This document shows positions 42,804-51,832 of a stretch of 64,000 bases of DNA, piece after piece. The DNA is taken from assembly GCF_002019705.1 (NCBI RefSeq), contig NZ_KV917377.1:3693649-3757648 (forward strand). Direction: 5' to 3'. This DNA comes from Shouchella patagoniensis (GTDB lineage Bacteria; Bacillota; Bacilli; Bacillales; Bacillaceae_D). The notes beneath the pieces are model-generated. The model was not told the DNA's origin, did not search any database, and worked only from the letters and a program-made list of their open reading frames with translations. The position numbers and the translations under genes are program-made. Every line of letters starts with the position of its first letter. The stretch's first letter is position 1.

Positions 42804-43721
42804 ATGAGTCTGTTAACAATTAATAACCTCACAAAAAAATTTGGTAAATTCACAGCGTTAGATGGCGTGAATTTCGAAGTAAATGAAGGTGAAATATTTG
42901 GCTTCATCGGTCCGAATGGGGCTGGAAAATCAACCACCATCCGCGTGTTACTAGGAATTTTAAAAGCGACAAAAGGTAACGTCACATTATTCGGTAAGGA
43001 CGCATGGCAGGATGCTGTGGACATTCATAAACGTATTGCTTACGTCCCAGGGGATGTTAATTTGTGGCCAAACCTGACTGGTGGCGAGGTTATTGACCTG
43101 TTTGTAAAATTAAGAGGCACCAATCACGAGAGTAAGCGGGAAGCTTTAATTGAGAAATTCAATCTCGATCCAACGAAAAAATGCCGCACCTATTCCAAAG
43201 GAAACCGACAAAAAGTCGCACTGATCGCCGCTTTCTCTTCGGAAGCGGATCTTTATATATTAGACGAACCAACCTCAGGCTTAGATCCTTTAATGGAGCA
43301 GGTTTTTCAAGAATGTGTATTGGAGGTCAAACAACAGGGTAAGAGTGTCCTTCTTTCCAGCCACATTTTATCCGAGGTTGAAAAGCTCTGTGATAGAGTT
43401 GGAATTATTCGCCAAGGAAAAATCATAGAAACAGGTTCTTTAAAAGAGCTTCGTCATTTAACGCGGACACACGTCCTTCTAGAAACAAAAGAGTTAGTCA
43501 CCGATCTATCAGAGCTAAAAGGCGTCCATGACATTCTTGAAAAAGGCACGGAGCTTTCCTTCCAGGTCGATACTGATGAAATGGACCGAGTGATCCGGCA
43601 CACTAGCCAATTTGGCATTCAAAAACTCGAATGTGCCCCTCTTGCGTTAGAGGACTTATTTCTGCGTCATTATGAGGACACAGAAAAGACTTCTTCTACA
43701 GAGGCGGGAGGTGACCTGTAA
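42804..43721 (+). CDS. ABC exporter ATP-binding protein (tetronasin-resistance type)
   Basis: A 305-residue ATPase: Walker A GPNGAGKST (36-44), signature YSKGNRQKVAL, Walker B LYILDEPTSGLDP, H-loop LLSSHIL, and a C-terminal domain. The variant signature SKGNRQK is common in antibiotic exporters. The stop codon overlaps the permease start (TAATG), so the two are translationally coupled. This gene pair looks richer in G+C than its surroundings, which suggests transfer. Confidence 0.87.
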   Translation: MSLLTINNLTKKFGKFTALDGVNFEVNEGEIFGFIGPNGAGKSTTIRVLLGILKATKGNVTLFGKDAWQDAVDIHKRIAYVPGDVNLWPNLTGGEVIDLFVKLRGTNHESKREALIEKFNLDPTKKCRTYSKGNRQKVALIAAFSSEADLYILDEPTSGLDPLMEQVFQECVLEVKQQGKSVLLSSHILSEVEKLCDRVGIIRQGKIIETGSLKELRHLTRTHVLLETKELVTDLSELKGVHDILEKGTELSFQVDTDEMDRVIRHTSQFGIQKLECAPLALEDLFLRHYEDTEKTSSTEAGGDL

Positions 43722-45319
43722 TGGCCGATCAAACGCTTGCCAAAACTGGTCAGCTTTCGCGATTTATTATTCGACTGGATCGGGTTCGGGTGTTATTATG
43801 GCTCGTTGGATTGACTTTTTTCACCTTAATTGTCCCACCTGCATTTGAAGGGCTTTATAGCTCGCAACAGGAAAGAGACGTGATGGCCGAAACAATGGCC
43901 AATCCTGCGATGACCGCGATGGTTGGCACAGGCGATTTAGAGAATTACACTATTGGAGCGATGACAGCTCATCAAATGCTCCTCCTTACTGCCGTCGTAG
44001 CGGGGTTAATGAGCATCTTGCTTGTGACTCGCCATACGAGAGGGGACGAGGAAGATGGACGTATTGAATTGCTCAGATCCTTACCAGTGGGCAGGCTCTC
44101 TTATCTCAATGCTACGCTAGTCGTCTTGGCAGGTACGAGTATTGCGCTAGCGCTAATTAACGGGGCAGGGCTGTATGCTCTTGGCATTGACACTATGGAC
44201 TTACAAGGTTCCCTTCTCTACGGTGCTGCTTTAGGTGGTACGAGTTTATTTTTCGCAGGTGTCACTGCTATTTTTGCTCAGCTGGCAGAAAGCGCTAGAG
44301 GTACGTTAGGTCTTTCCGTAGCTGCCTTACTTTTTTTCTATTTAGTACGAGCTATTGGAGATGTCAGCCATGAAGCCCTCTCCTGGGCATCACCATTAGG
44401 ATGGGTGTCCAAAGCAGACGTCTATTCCGCCAATAATTGGGGGCCGATTGTACTTCTTGTCATTGCTTCGATCTTATTATTCCTCATCGCAAATTATTTA
44501 AATGCGATTCGTGATCTGGAAAGTGGCTTTCTTCCCTCAAAGCCAGGGAAAAAATATGCGTCACGCTTTTTGCAAAGCCCGCTTGGTCTCACATTAAGAT
44601 TGCAAAGGACGGGGATCATCGCCTGGGCTGCAGGGCTGTTTATCCTCGGCGCTTCATACGGATCTGTCTTAGGTGACTTAGAATCCTTTTTTACGGGGAA
44701 CGATTTAATGGAGCAAATGCTTGTACAAGGGGAAGGGCTCACGCTAACAGAATCGTTTCTGCCTATGTTAATGATCGTTATTTCTCTCATTGCGACCATT
44801 CCCTCGTTGATGGCAGTCAATAAATTACGTGGCGAGGAAAAAAAAGAACGGCTCGATCAATTATTAGGCAGAGCCGTTTCCAGAACACAACTTATTGGGG
44901 GATTTATAGCGGTCTCCATCGTTAATGGGTTTATCATGCTCTCTCTTGCCGCTCTTGGTTTTTGGTCTGCAGCGGCTGCCGTCATGGATGAGCCACTTAG
45001 TTTCGGAGTCGCTTATGGTGCTCTGCTGTCTTATTACCCTGCGATGTTAGTGATGATTGGACTATCCGTCGCATTCATTGGAGTGTTACCAAAGTTAACG
45101 TCACTCGTATGGGCTTATGTCTTCTACTCATTTATTGTTCTTTATCTGGGCGGCATCTTCCAATTTGATGAGTGGATCGGGCAATTATCCCCATTCGGTC
45201 ATGTTCCGCAATTCCCTGTAGAGGACCTCACAGTTCTACCATTAGCGCTATTAACCATAACTGCTGCTGTACTTATGACCATTGGTGTGGCAGGGTTTAA
45301 TAAACGAGACATTCAGTAA
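43721..45319 (+). CDS. ABC exporter permease, two-half ABC-2 protein (tetronasin-resistance type)
   Basis: A 532-residue permease with about 12 helices arranged as two ABC-2-like halves. The segments TRHTRGDEEDGRIELLRSLP and KLRGEEKKERLDQLLGR are the paired cytoplasmic E-E-x-x-x-R-I/L-E/D-L-L motifs of polyketide-antibiotic exporters (TnrB-like). Together with its ATPase and TetR repressor it is a drug-efflux module. The actual drug is unknown. Confidence 0.85.
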   Translation: MADQTLAKTGQLSRFIIRLDRVRVLLWLVGLTFFTLIVPPAFEGLYSSQQERDVMAETMANPAMTAMVGTGDLENYTIGAMTAHQMLLLTAVVAGLMSILLVTRHTRGDEEDGRIELLRSLPVGRLSYLNATLVVLAGTSIALALINGAGLYALGIDTMDLQGSLLYGAALGGTSLFFAGVTAIFAQLAESARGTLGLSVAALLFFYLVRAIGDVSHEALSWASPLGWVSKADVYSANNWGPIVLLVIASILLFLIANYLNAIRDLESGFLPSKPGKKYASRFLQSPLGLTLRLQRTGIIAWAAGLFILGASYGSVLGDLESFFTGNDLMEQMLVQGEGLTLTESFLPMLMIVISLIATIPSLMAVNKLRGEEKKERLDQLLGRAVSRTQLIGGFIAVSIVNGFIMLSLAALGFWSAAAAVMDEPLSFGVAYGALLSYYPAMLVMIGLSVAFIGVLPKLTSLVWAYVFYSFIVLYLGGIFQFDEWIGQLSPFGHVPQFPVEDLTVLPLALLTITAAVLMTIGVAGFNKRDIQ

Positions 45320-45322
45320 GAA

Positions 45323-45376
45323 AAGCGGCGTAGCCGTCTTTTATTAAAAATAGCGTCAGCTTTCGCCGCTTCTTTA
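45323..45376 (+). terminator. Terminator of exporter operon
   Basis: AAGCGGCG (45323-45330) pairs with CGCCGCTT (45364-45371), followed by CTTTAT; the long loop may fold further. Confidence 0.6.
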
Positions 45377-45877
45377 TACAGACTCTGAATAAACTATATT
45401 AATATATATAAAAGCAGAAGGAGAGAGAGGGTAGCTCAAAGTCTTTGTCAGTGCCTTTGGAGTGACTGCTAATATTTCTTATCTCCGGTTCTTGTACTCT
45501 TACCACGGGTCCCACGGTAAGAGTATGTCTTATTTTAGACCAAGTCTGACCATTCCTAATGTCACTTTACTTGCCTTTCTTTGAAGTAAATAGAGAACCC
45601 AAAAAATATCGATAGAAGAAGTGATAATGTGTAGAGTCTTAAAACAACTGGTCATTACAGCTGCCACCCGATTAAAATCCCATAGAGAAAAGACTCTTTC
45701 AGATCATTAATTTCTATATTGAGAAATCAAATTTCAACCCTATAATTAGTACTAGCATACATTTAGCAACAACTAAAGCAAACAAAAACGCCACTAACAA
45801 GGAACAAAATTCTTCATCAACCCCTGTGTGCGGATATCGACAATCATCACCCTATAAAAATTATTCCCCTACATCTC
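45377..45877. other. 501-bp non-coding or relic stretch before integrase remnant
   Basis: No convincing gene. On the minus strand an ATG at 45655 opens a 41-codon frame to 45530 (IDIFWVLYLLQRKASKV and TLGMVRLGLK), perhaps the tail of a membrane protein. It ends just before the inverted repeat at 45495-45525. Confidence 0.4.
45495..45525. repeat. Inverted repeat, likely terminator of a lost gene
   Basis: TACTCTTACC (45495-45504) pairs with GGTAAGAGTA (45516-45525) across an 11-base loop. Confidence 0.6.
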
Positions 45878-46102
45878 TCATAAATTTAAATACACACTAT
45901 CAAGATCATCTTGCGTCATACCTATATAGGCTAACGTAACGCTTGGTGCTGAATGATTGAACAATTTTTGAAGAATTGAGAGGTCCACTCCCGATTGATA
46001 CGCATGATAACCAAATGTTTTTCGTAATGTATGAGTCCCAATTCTTTAATCACTAATGCGTAGTCCGGAATTAATTCCTACATTTCTAAACGAAATAATT
46101 TT
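45878..46102 (-). pseudogene. Tyrosine-recombinase (integrase) relic with internal deletion
   Basis: The minus strand reads VGINSGLRISD (the box I region with catalytic Arg), a stop, then IGTHTLRKTFGYHAYQSG (box II H-x-x-R), ILQKLFNHSAPSV and TLAYIGMTQDDLDSVYLNL with the His/Tyr end, stopping at TCA 45878-45880. Box I and box II should be about 80-100 residues apart, but here they are nearly adjacent, so the centre is deleted and the N-terminal domain is missing. It is a dead remnant of a phage or conjugative-element integrase. Confidence 0.82.
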
Positions 46103-46130
46103 TTATTTTTGTATTTATTTTTAACTTACG

Positions 46131-46139
46131 TGATATAAT
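46131..46139 (+). promoter_or_regulatory. Extended -10 promoter element
   Basis: TGATATAAT (TGn plus TATAAT), 45 bases before the first ATG of the downstream gene; no good -35 at the standard distance. Confidence 0.45.
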
Positions 46140-46184
46140 GCTCTATACTTAGGGAATTTAATTACCGAATGTGAACGCAGAAAA

Positions 46185-47258
46185 ATGAAAAGAGGTAGTC
46201 TGTTGTCTTCTTTGATTAATAAAAAAATCCTTAAAATAATAGTTATTACTATAGCTTTAGTGATTGCAGCCTATTTAATTTTGCCTGTTTCTTATCCGCT
46301 ATTAGTAGCTTTTCTTGTCGCATTATTATTAGCGCCTATAGTGAGATGGTTTAAAAAAACTCTAAATATAAAAAGAGAATTAGCAGTCACTATTGTATTT
46401 ATAATGTTTATATTATTAATAATTTTAATTTCTTATTTAATAGTTACTCAATTGATATATCAAGGTGTTCAATTCATTGAAAATTCACCGATTTATATTA
46501 TGGATATAACTGAAGGATGGGACTCTTTCATACAAAATATCGAATCGGCATTCTCTGATTTACCTGACGCTATAATTTCAACGATAAATGAACAAATTAT
46601 TGTCTTTTTAAATGAATTGAGATCTAATGCTAATCAGGTTGATATTATCTCGACAATAACAGCGGGGGTAGCTAAGATACCTGGTTACTTCGTTTCTTTT
46701 ATTGTATTTATTATTGCTTTATTCTTGTTTATGATTGAAATGCCTAAACTTCGGCATTCGTTTTATAATAAATTTACAGAAGAGACAAGCAATCGATTGC
46801 AAATTATGATCAAACGATTTTCAAATGCAATTTTTGGTTTTCTGAAAGCACAATTTATTGTTAGTGTTCCAATATTTTTAATATCATTAATTGGATTATT
46901 TATTATCACACCAGATGTTGCTCTGACTATGGCTCTCGTCATATGGATAATAGACTTTATACCGTTCATTGGCTCAATCGTTATTTTATCTCCTTGGGCT
47001 ATTTATCTTATGCTGGTTGGGGACACAGATACAGGAATAAAGCTTTTGATTCTTGCGGGTGTTCTTCTTATTATAAGAAGAACAGTAGAACCCAAAGTCA
47101 TGGGAAAACAAATCGGTTTATCGCCACTATTAACTTTAATTTCTATGTATCTAGGAGCTCAATTCTTTGGTCTAATAGGATTAATAATAGGTCCTTTATC
47201 AATCATTGCATTCACTTCTGCAAAAGAAGCTGGAGTAATAAATGGGAAGAAAATATAA
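46185..47258 (+). CDS. AI-2E family transporter / YtvI-like permease
   Basis: A 357-residue membrane protein with seven to eight helices in the AI-2E (PerM/YtvI) pattern: paired N-terminal helices, a long soluble loop (about 90-150), then helices ending in the family's GPLSIIAFT. Relatives export AI-2, act as Na+/H+ antiporters in some bacteria, or work in sporulation. The start is uncertain: ATG 46185 has no good ribosome site, whereas TTG 46203 follows AAAGAGG. The gene is more AT-rich than its neighbours. Confidence 0.78.
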   Translation: MKRGSLLSSLINKKILKIIVITIALVIAAYLILPVSYPLLVAFLVALLLAPIVRWFKKTLNIKRELAVTIVFIMFILLIILISYLIVTQLIYQGVQFIENSPIYIMDITEGWDSFIQNIESAFSDLPDAIISTINEQIIVFLNELRSNANQVDIISTITAGVAKIPGYFVSFIVFIIALFLFMIEMPKLRHSFYNKFTEETSNRLQIMIKRFSNAIFGFLKAQFIVSVPIFLISLIGLFIITPDVALTMALVIWIIDFIPFIGSIVILSPWAIYLMLVGDTDTGIKLLILAGVLLIIRRTVEPKVMGKQIGLSPLLTLISMYLGAQFFGLIGLIIGPLSIIAFTSAKEAGVINGKKI

Positions 47259-47471
47259 ACTGAAGTTAAAGATATTAACGAAAGAGTGCCTTTAAATTGT
47301 TTAAAAGATAGTGATCAATTATGTGGTATGATAAAATATTCGTTAATTGGAGCTTGGAATCATTCCAATTTCTTTTCGTAATCATTTTTAATTTAAACTA
47401 AAACAGATGTAAGATTGAAAAGTTTTATATAGCTGAAAGAGGTTAATATAATCATATCTACCATTAAATAA

Positions 47472-47735
47472 AATACTTCCCTCCCAGAGGTAAACGGAAG
47501 TTTTCTTAATACGCATCATTTTCAACAAGTTATTGTTTATCTCGCTCCTAAGCTTATTGGTGGAAAAGATAGCCCCAGCTTTGGACAAGGGGTAGAAAAG
47601 ATAAGTAAAGCAGTACCATTGAAAATAGAAAGTGTGCAAAAGGTAGGAGACGATATAAAAGTAATAACTATACCTGATATACAATTACCTTGTAACTCTT
47701 GTCAAACATGTAAAAATAAGGTTAGTAATTATTAG
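47472..47735 (+). pseudogene. RibD C-terminal / dihydrofolate-reductase-like relic
   Basis: The frame after a TAA at 47469 reads EVNGSFLNTHHF, QQVIVYLAPKLIGGKDSPSF, VPLKIESVQKVGDDIKVI and ends with the Cys-rich tail LPCNSCQTCKNK at TAG 47733. APKLIGG is the signature of the RibD C-terminal/DHFR-like reductase family. About two thirds of the protein is missing and there is no start. 47259-47471 shows no gene, only a weak hairpin near 47344-47378. Confidence 0.72.
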
Positions 47736-47779
47736 AGTTTTAGCATAAGTGAATTATAGAGAAAGCGAGAGCACCGCTA

Positions 47780-47818
47780 AAACAAGGCAAAATCCAAATG
47801 GATTTTGCCTTGTTTCAT
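47780..47818. terminator. Strong bidirectional terminator
   Basis: A perfect 16-bp stem (47780-47795 with 47800-47815) and four-base loop, immediately after the XRE gene's stop on the minus strand. Confidence 0.8.
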
Positions 47819-48391
47819 TTAAGTTAATGTATAAGAAATAACGAAGTGGAGTACTGCTGTGGTGTTACTCTCGTTGCTGTAAATATGAGTACGGTCACCT
47901 TTAAAACGAATCGAATCATATTCATTTAAGTGATAGACAACCCCATCGACTTCAATTGATAGCGTGCCGGACATAACGGTAACCGACTCAGTTACTCCAG
48001 GACGATGGGCCTCAGCGGTATACGTCGAATTGGCTTGTAAATAACCGCGGTAGCATTCAGCTAATCGATGAAATTGAAACAAAGGTTCCGCAATAAATAC
48101 ACTGTCTGCACTTGCCATCTTAACTGATTCAGTTGTACGAGCAATGTCTACCTCGGCATCTACGGAAAGTAGCTCAGTAATTGGTAAACCTAGTCCATTG
48201 GATAGTTTCCAAATAACGGATAATGTGGGGTTTGCCTCTCCCTTTTCAATTTTAATTAATGTAAGTTTGCTAATGCCGACTTGTTTTGCGAGTGCGTCCA
48301 TGCTTAATCCTTTGCTTGTTCGTAACTCACGCAAATTGGCGCCTATACGCTTTCCAGCTTCGCTTTCTTCCCAATTAATTTCGTTTTTCAT
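47819..48391 (-). CDS. XRE-cupin transcriptional regulator, divergent from azlCD
   Basis: A 190-residue regulator with a XRE helix-turn-helix (LRELRTSKGLSMDALAKQVGISKLTLIKIEKGEANPTL) and a C-terminal cupin domain (VTVMSGTLSIEVDGVVYHL). Regulators of this build often control the adjacent amino-acid exporter in response to a bound metabolite. Its start faces the azlC start across a 76-base region with two AT-rich palindromes. AAGGAG precedes ATG 48391. Confidence 0.87.
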   Translation of the reverse strand: MKNEINWEESEAGKRIGANLRELRTSKGLSMDALAKQVGISKLTLIKIEKGEANPTLSVIWKLSNGLGLPITELLSVDAEVDIARTTESVKMASADSVFIAEPLFQFHRLAECYRGYLQANSTYTAEAHRPGVTESVTVMSGTLSIEVDGVVYHLNEYDSIRFKGDRTHIYSNESNTTAVLHFVISYTLT

Positions 48392-48413
48392 AACATACTC
48401 CTTTTTTATATGT

Positions 48414-48450
48414 TATATTATAATATACCTAAAGGTTAATTATAATATAA
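48414..48450. promoter_or_regulatory. Two AT-rich palindromes in the divergent azlC region
   Basis: TATATTATAATATA (48414-48427) and TTAATTATAATATAA (48436-48450) are imperfect copies, 22 bases apart, placed where the XRE-cupin protein would be expected to bind. Low-complexity AT sequence makes chance similarity possible. Confidence 0.4.
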
Positions 48451-48467
48451 TGGTAAGGGGGATTATA

Positions 48468-49157
48468 ATGAACACACACTTTTCTGCTATAAAATTGGCG
48501 ATTATTTCTGCAGCCCCAATTGCTTTTGCAATTGCTACGTACGGTTTGTCATATGGTGTCTTGTCGCTTCAAGCGGGTTTCTCGCTTCTTGAAACAGTAG
48601 GCATGTCTATATTTGTTTTCTCTGGTTCTGTACAGCTTGCCGCCGTCGGAATGGTACAAAGTGGTGCCAGCTTAACAGCAATTATTATTGCTTCGATGTT
48701 ATTGAATGTGCGTAATCTTCTATATGGTGCAGCTCTTTCAAGCACATTAATGTCTGCTGGTAAAGCGCGGTGGATTCTTGCTTTTGGCGTATCTGATGAA
48801 CCGTTTGTTCTTGCTAGTACGCGCGCTAAATCGCATGGACCAGATCCTCTTTATTTCGCTAGTGTGTTTATTCTTTTTTATGTATCGTGGATCCTCGCTT
48901 CATTTATTGGCGCGCTTTTCGGTGACCGGATTAATCCTTTAGAGTGGGGACTGGATTTGGCTTTTCCCGTCACTTTCACAGCTTTGTTAATTCCTAGTTT
49001 AAAAGGAAAGCCGGCATGGGCAACTGTTATCTTTGCATGTGCAATTGTAAGTTGGTTTGATTATGCCATGCCAGGCAATGAGTTGTCGATTATAGTTGCT
49101 GGAATCGTAGCACCGCTCGTTGGGGTGTACGTGCAAAATAGGAGGAATAAAAATTGA
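48468..49157 (+). CDS. azlC: Branched-chain amino-acid exporter, large subunit AzlC
   Basis: A 229-residue membrane protein with the AzlC words SYGVLSLQAGFSLLE, FSGSVQLAAVGM and NVRNLLYG. With AzlD it forms a two-component exporter of branched-chain amino acids (and the analogue 4-azaleucine). ATG 48468 follows GGGG; the open frame reading in from 48144 is antisense to the regulator. TTG of azlD overlaps its stop. Confidence 0.9.
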   Translation: MNTHFSAIKLAIISAAPIAFAIATYGLSYGVLSLQAGFSLLETVGMSIFVFSGSVQLAAVGMVQSGASLTAIIIASMLLNVRNLLYGAALSSTLMSAGKARWILAFGVSDEPFVLASTRAKSHGPDPLYFASVFILFYVSWILASFIGALFGDRINPLEWGLDLAFPVTFTALLIPSLKGKPAWATVIFACAIVSWFDYAMPGNELSIIVAGIVAPLVGVYVQNRRNKN

Positions 49158-49465
49158 ATTGGGTATTGATAGCAGCTCTAGCAATTGGAACATATGCCTC
49201 TCGTGTGATCGGTGTCGAGGTAATGGCTAACAAAGAAATGGGCAATACAGCAAAAGTATATTTTTCGTTTGTACCTCTAGGCATTATTACAGCATTAGTA
49301 GTAAAGCAAGTTACCGTTCAAGTAGATAGTGGACTCACTATTTCATGGCCAATGGTGTTCGCTTGTTTAGTAACGGGAGTGGCAATAAAACTAAATAAGT
49401 CATTTCTCTTCGCTGTTATTAGCGGATTTGCAGCGGGTATGATTATTCGCTTGCTGAGTGGTTGA
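49154..49465 (+). CDS. azlD: Branched-chain amino-acid exporter, small subunit AzlD
   Basis: A 103-residue four-helix membrane protein of the AzlD family (ATYASRVIG-type start, YFSFVPLGIITAL). TTG 49154 follows AGGAGG and overlaps the azlC stop, so both subunits are made together. Confidence 0.88.
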   Translation: MNWVLIAALAIGTYASRVIGVEVMANKEMGNTAKVYFSFVPLGIITALVVKQVTVQVDSGLTISWPMVFACLVTGVAIKLNKSFLFAVISGFAAGMIIRLLSG

Positions 49466-49516
49466 TAAAGAAGCTAAAGGACTAAAAAAGAGATAATTGT
49501 TTATATTTTGATCAAT

Positions 49517-49559
49517 TTGACGGGTAAGTTCAAATTATGCTAATGTGAAAACGTTATCA
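49517..49559 (+). promoter_or_regulatory. Promoter and CcpA cre site of the sugar ABC operon
   Basis: TGAAAACGTTATCA (49546-49559) matches the cre consensus TGWNANCGNTNWCA at every position. It overlaps or lies just after a possible -10 (TAATGT, 49541-49546) that is 18 bases from TTGACG (49517-49522). Carbon catabolite repression is expected. Confidence 0.7.
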
Positions 49560-49626
49560 TATAAGTGATTTCTTTGACAATGAAAGGTTTTTGACAAAAG
49601 AAAACAATTCATTTTAGGAGGGTGTT

Positions 49627-50922
49627 ATGCGGCGAATCGTTCCTTTAAGTATTGCTACTTGCTTGTTCGTTACGGCTAGTTGTAGTGAAAATGATGATCA
49701 AACAACAAATGGTCCAGCAGGAGACATTACCGTTTGGGCTTGGAATTTAGAAGCGGATTATTTAATTGATATTGTGCCTGCATTTGAAGATTTATACCCT
49801 GATATTTCTGTTCATGTAATGAAGTTAAGTGGAGACCAAGTGTACCAACGATTAACGACGGGTTTGGCAGCTGGTGTAGAAAGTCAATTACCAGACCTAG
49901 TTCAAGTAGAGAACCAGCGGATTGATTTATATATGGATAATTTCCAAGAAAGTTTTGTTAATCTATCGGAAATGGGTTTTGATGAACACCGTGATAAATT
50001 TGTTGAAGGGAAAATTGCCCCTTTGATTAATGACGATGATGGAATCATGGCTTTTCCAAGAGATACGGGACCGATGGCAGTCTTTTATCGTGCAGATTTG
50101 TTTGAAGAAGCAGGTATCAACCCTGAAGATATTGTGACATGGGATGATTATATTCAAGCCGGAGAACAAATGCGCGAGGAAACAGGAACACTAATGACAG
50201 GTATCCAGCTCAATGGAGATACACAATTTTACCGAGCGATGCTCCAGCAACATGAATTATTTTATTTTGATTTAGACGGAGAAGTGACTGCTAGTACAGA
50301 AGCAGCACATCGTTCAATGGAAAAGTTGAAAAAAATGAACGATGCAGGTATTTTGCTTCATGCAGCAACTGGAGAAGAGGTTAATGCAGCTATTAAAAAT
50401 GATGCTGTTGCGTCTGTGATCAGCGGTTCATGGCAAAAAGGGATTATCGAAGACCAAATGCCTGAACAAGAAGGATTATGGCGTGTAATGAAACTTCCGA
50501 CTTTCGAAGAAGGTGGTTTAACTGCTGCAAATGACGGTGGCTCAAATTTAGCCATTACATCTGTTTCTAGCAACCAAGAAGCAGCTTATTTATTTGGTGA
50601 GTTTGCTTCAGTGAATGTTGACAATCAAGTTCATGGTGCGCTAGCGTATGGTGCATATCCTGCTCTAATTGAAGCAATTGACCGTCCAGAATTTGAAGAA
50701 GGTGTAGAGTTTTTCGGTGGTCAAGAGATTTTTGGAATATTCGGCGAAGAAGCAATCGACTTACCTATTGTCAACTTTACTGATGATTATTTGCGGGCAC
50801 AAAATAACTTTAATGATGCTATTGGTCGAGTCATTTTGCAAGATGTGCCTGTTAACGATGCACTAGAAACAGCTGCCAATCGTCTTGAGGCAGCGACAGG
50901 GCGGGGGTCGAGTAATGAGTAA
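49627..50922 (+). CDS. Sugar ABC transporter solute-binding lipoprotein
   Basis: A 431-residue extracellular binding protein (family 1, MsmE/MalE-like). A short signal peptide ends at the lipobox-like TASC with Cys19 as the lipidation site. ITVWAWN begins the mature fold, and PDLVQVEN, AFPRDTGPMAVFYRADLFEEAG and NDGGSNLAIT are family landmarks. AGGAGGG precedes ATG 49627. It is followed by two permease genes, but no ATPase or glycosidase gene, so the ATPase is probably a shared MsmK-type subunit. The sugar is unknown. Confidence 0.87.
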   Translation: MRRIVPLSIATCLFVTASCSENDDQTTNGPAGDITVWAWNLEADYLIDIVPAFEDLYPDISVHVMKLSGDQVYQRLTTGLAAGVESQLPDLVQVENQRIDLYMDNFQESFVNLSEMGFDEHRDKFVEGKIAPLINDDDGIMAFPRDTGPMAVFYRADLFEEAGINPEDIVTWDDYIQAGEQMREETGTLMTGIQLNGDTQFYRAMLQQHELFYFDLDGEVTASTEAAHRSMEKLKKMNDAGILLHAATGEEVNAAIKNDAVASVISGSWQKGIIEDQMPEQEGLWRVMKLPTFEEGGLTAANDGGSNLAITSVSSNQEAAYLFGEFASVNVDNQVHGALAYGAYPALIEAIDRPEFEEGVEFFGGQEIFGIFGEEAIDLPIVNFTDDYLRAQNNFNDAIGRVILQDVPVNDALETAANRLEAATGRGSSNE

Positions 50923-51832
50923 TCCAGCGTTACAAGAGAAAACGAAACCGTTTAAAAAAGGGAGAAAAGGTCCAAAGAGTCAGGTTGGAATGGCTCCTTA
51001 TGTATTCATTGCTCCCGCAATTATTTTATTCCTGTTGTTTACCGGGTATCCGATTGTGTATTCACTTGTTTTAAGTTTTACAACAAACGAAGCCGGAGTA
51101 AATGTTTTCGCTGCTTTTGAGAATTACCTTCGCTTATTTCAAGATAGTTTGTTTTATGAAGCGCTGTTTAATACGTTCATTATCCTGATTGTTCAAGTAC
51201 CAATTATGACAATGATGGCGGTTATTCTCGCGAATGTGTTACATAGTGGGATTCACCGTTTCAAAGGGGTGCTTCGAGTTGCTTTTTTCACTCCCACAGT
51301 TACCTCACTTGTCGCAGCTGCGATCATTTTTTTATTAATTTTAAATCAGGATTTCGGAATTATGAACTATATGCTAACAAGTTTTGGAATTGAACGAATC
51401 CCCTGGCTAAATGATCCATTTTGGGCAAAAGTATCTTTAATCATGGTGACGATTTGGCGTTGGACTGGTTACAATATGATCATTATATTGGCTGGTTTGC
51501 AAGTAATCCCTAAAGACTTATACGAAGCTGCTAGCATTGATGGTGCTGGTCCACTTAAAAAATTCTTCTCCATTACGTTGCCTCAATTAAAACCGGTACT
51601 TTTGTTTGCCGTTGTCATGTCAACGATTGGCACATTCCAATTGTTTGATGAAGCTTTTAATCTGACTGGCGGGGGTCCAATAAATGCAACAACGACTGTT
51701 ACGCTGTATTTGTATGAAAACGGATTTGAATATTTTGATTTTGGATACGCATCAGCTATAGCGTATGTGGTAGTAGTCATTATTGCCATACTGTCTTTTA
51801 TCCAGTTCAAAGTGGCAGGTGATCGAGAATGA
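50915..51832 (+). CDS. Sugar ABC permease 1 (MalF/UgpA type)
   Basis: A 305-residue, six-helix permease with APYVFIAPAIILFLLF at the start and the EAA coupling loop YEAASIDGAGPLKKFFSITLPQLKP. The basic N-terminal tail (KTKPFKKGRKGPKS) is cytoplasmic. ATG 50915 lies eight bases before the binding-protein stop. A coupled partner follows. Confidence 0.88.
   Translation: MSNPALQEKTKPFKKGRKGPKSQVGMAPYVFIAPAIILFLLFTGYPIVYSLVLSFTTNEAGVNVFAAFENYLRLFQDSLFYEALFNTFIILIVQVPIMTMMAVILANVLHSGIHRFKGVLRVAFFTPTVTSLVAAAIIFLLILNQDFGIMNYMLTSFGIERIPWLNDPFWAKVSLIMVTIWRWTGYNMIIILAGLQVIPKDLYEAASIDGAGPLKKFFSITLPQLKPVLLFAVVMSTIGTFQLFDEAFNLTGGGPINATTTVTLYLYENGFEYFDFGYASAIAYVVVVIIAILSFIQFKVAGDRE

Noticed and set aside
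45495-45525. Inverted repeat as an integrase attachment site
   Set aside because: It has the form of a terminator hairpin, and no second copy was noticed on the far side of the cassette.
47388-47684. 98-codon minus-strand frame rich in Tyr and Phe
   Set aside because: It is the complement of the RibD-C relic, which has recognisable motifs on the plus strand.
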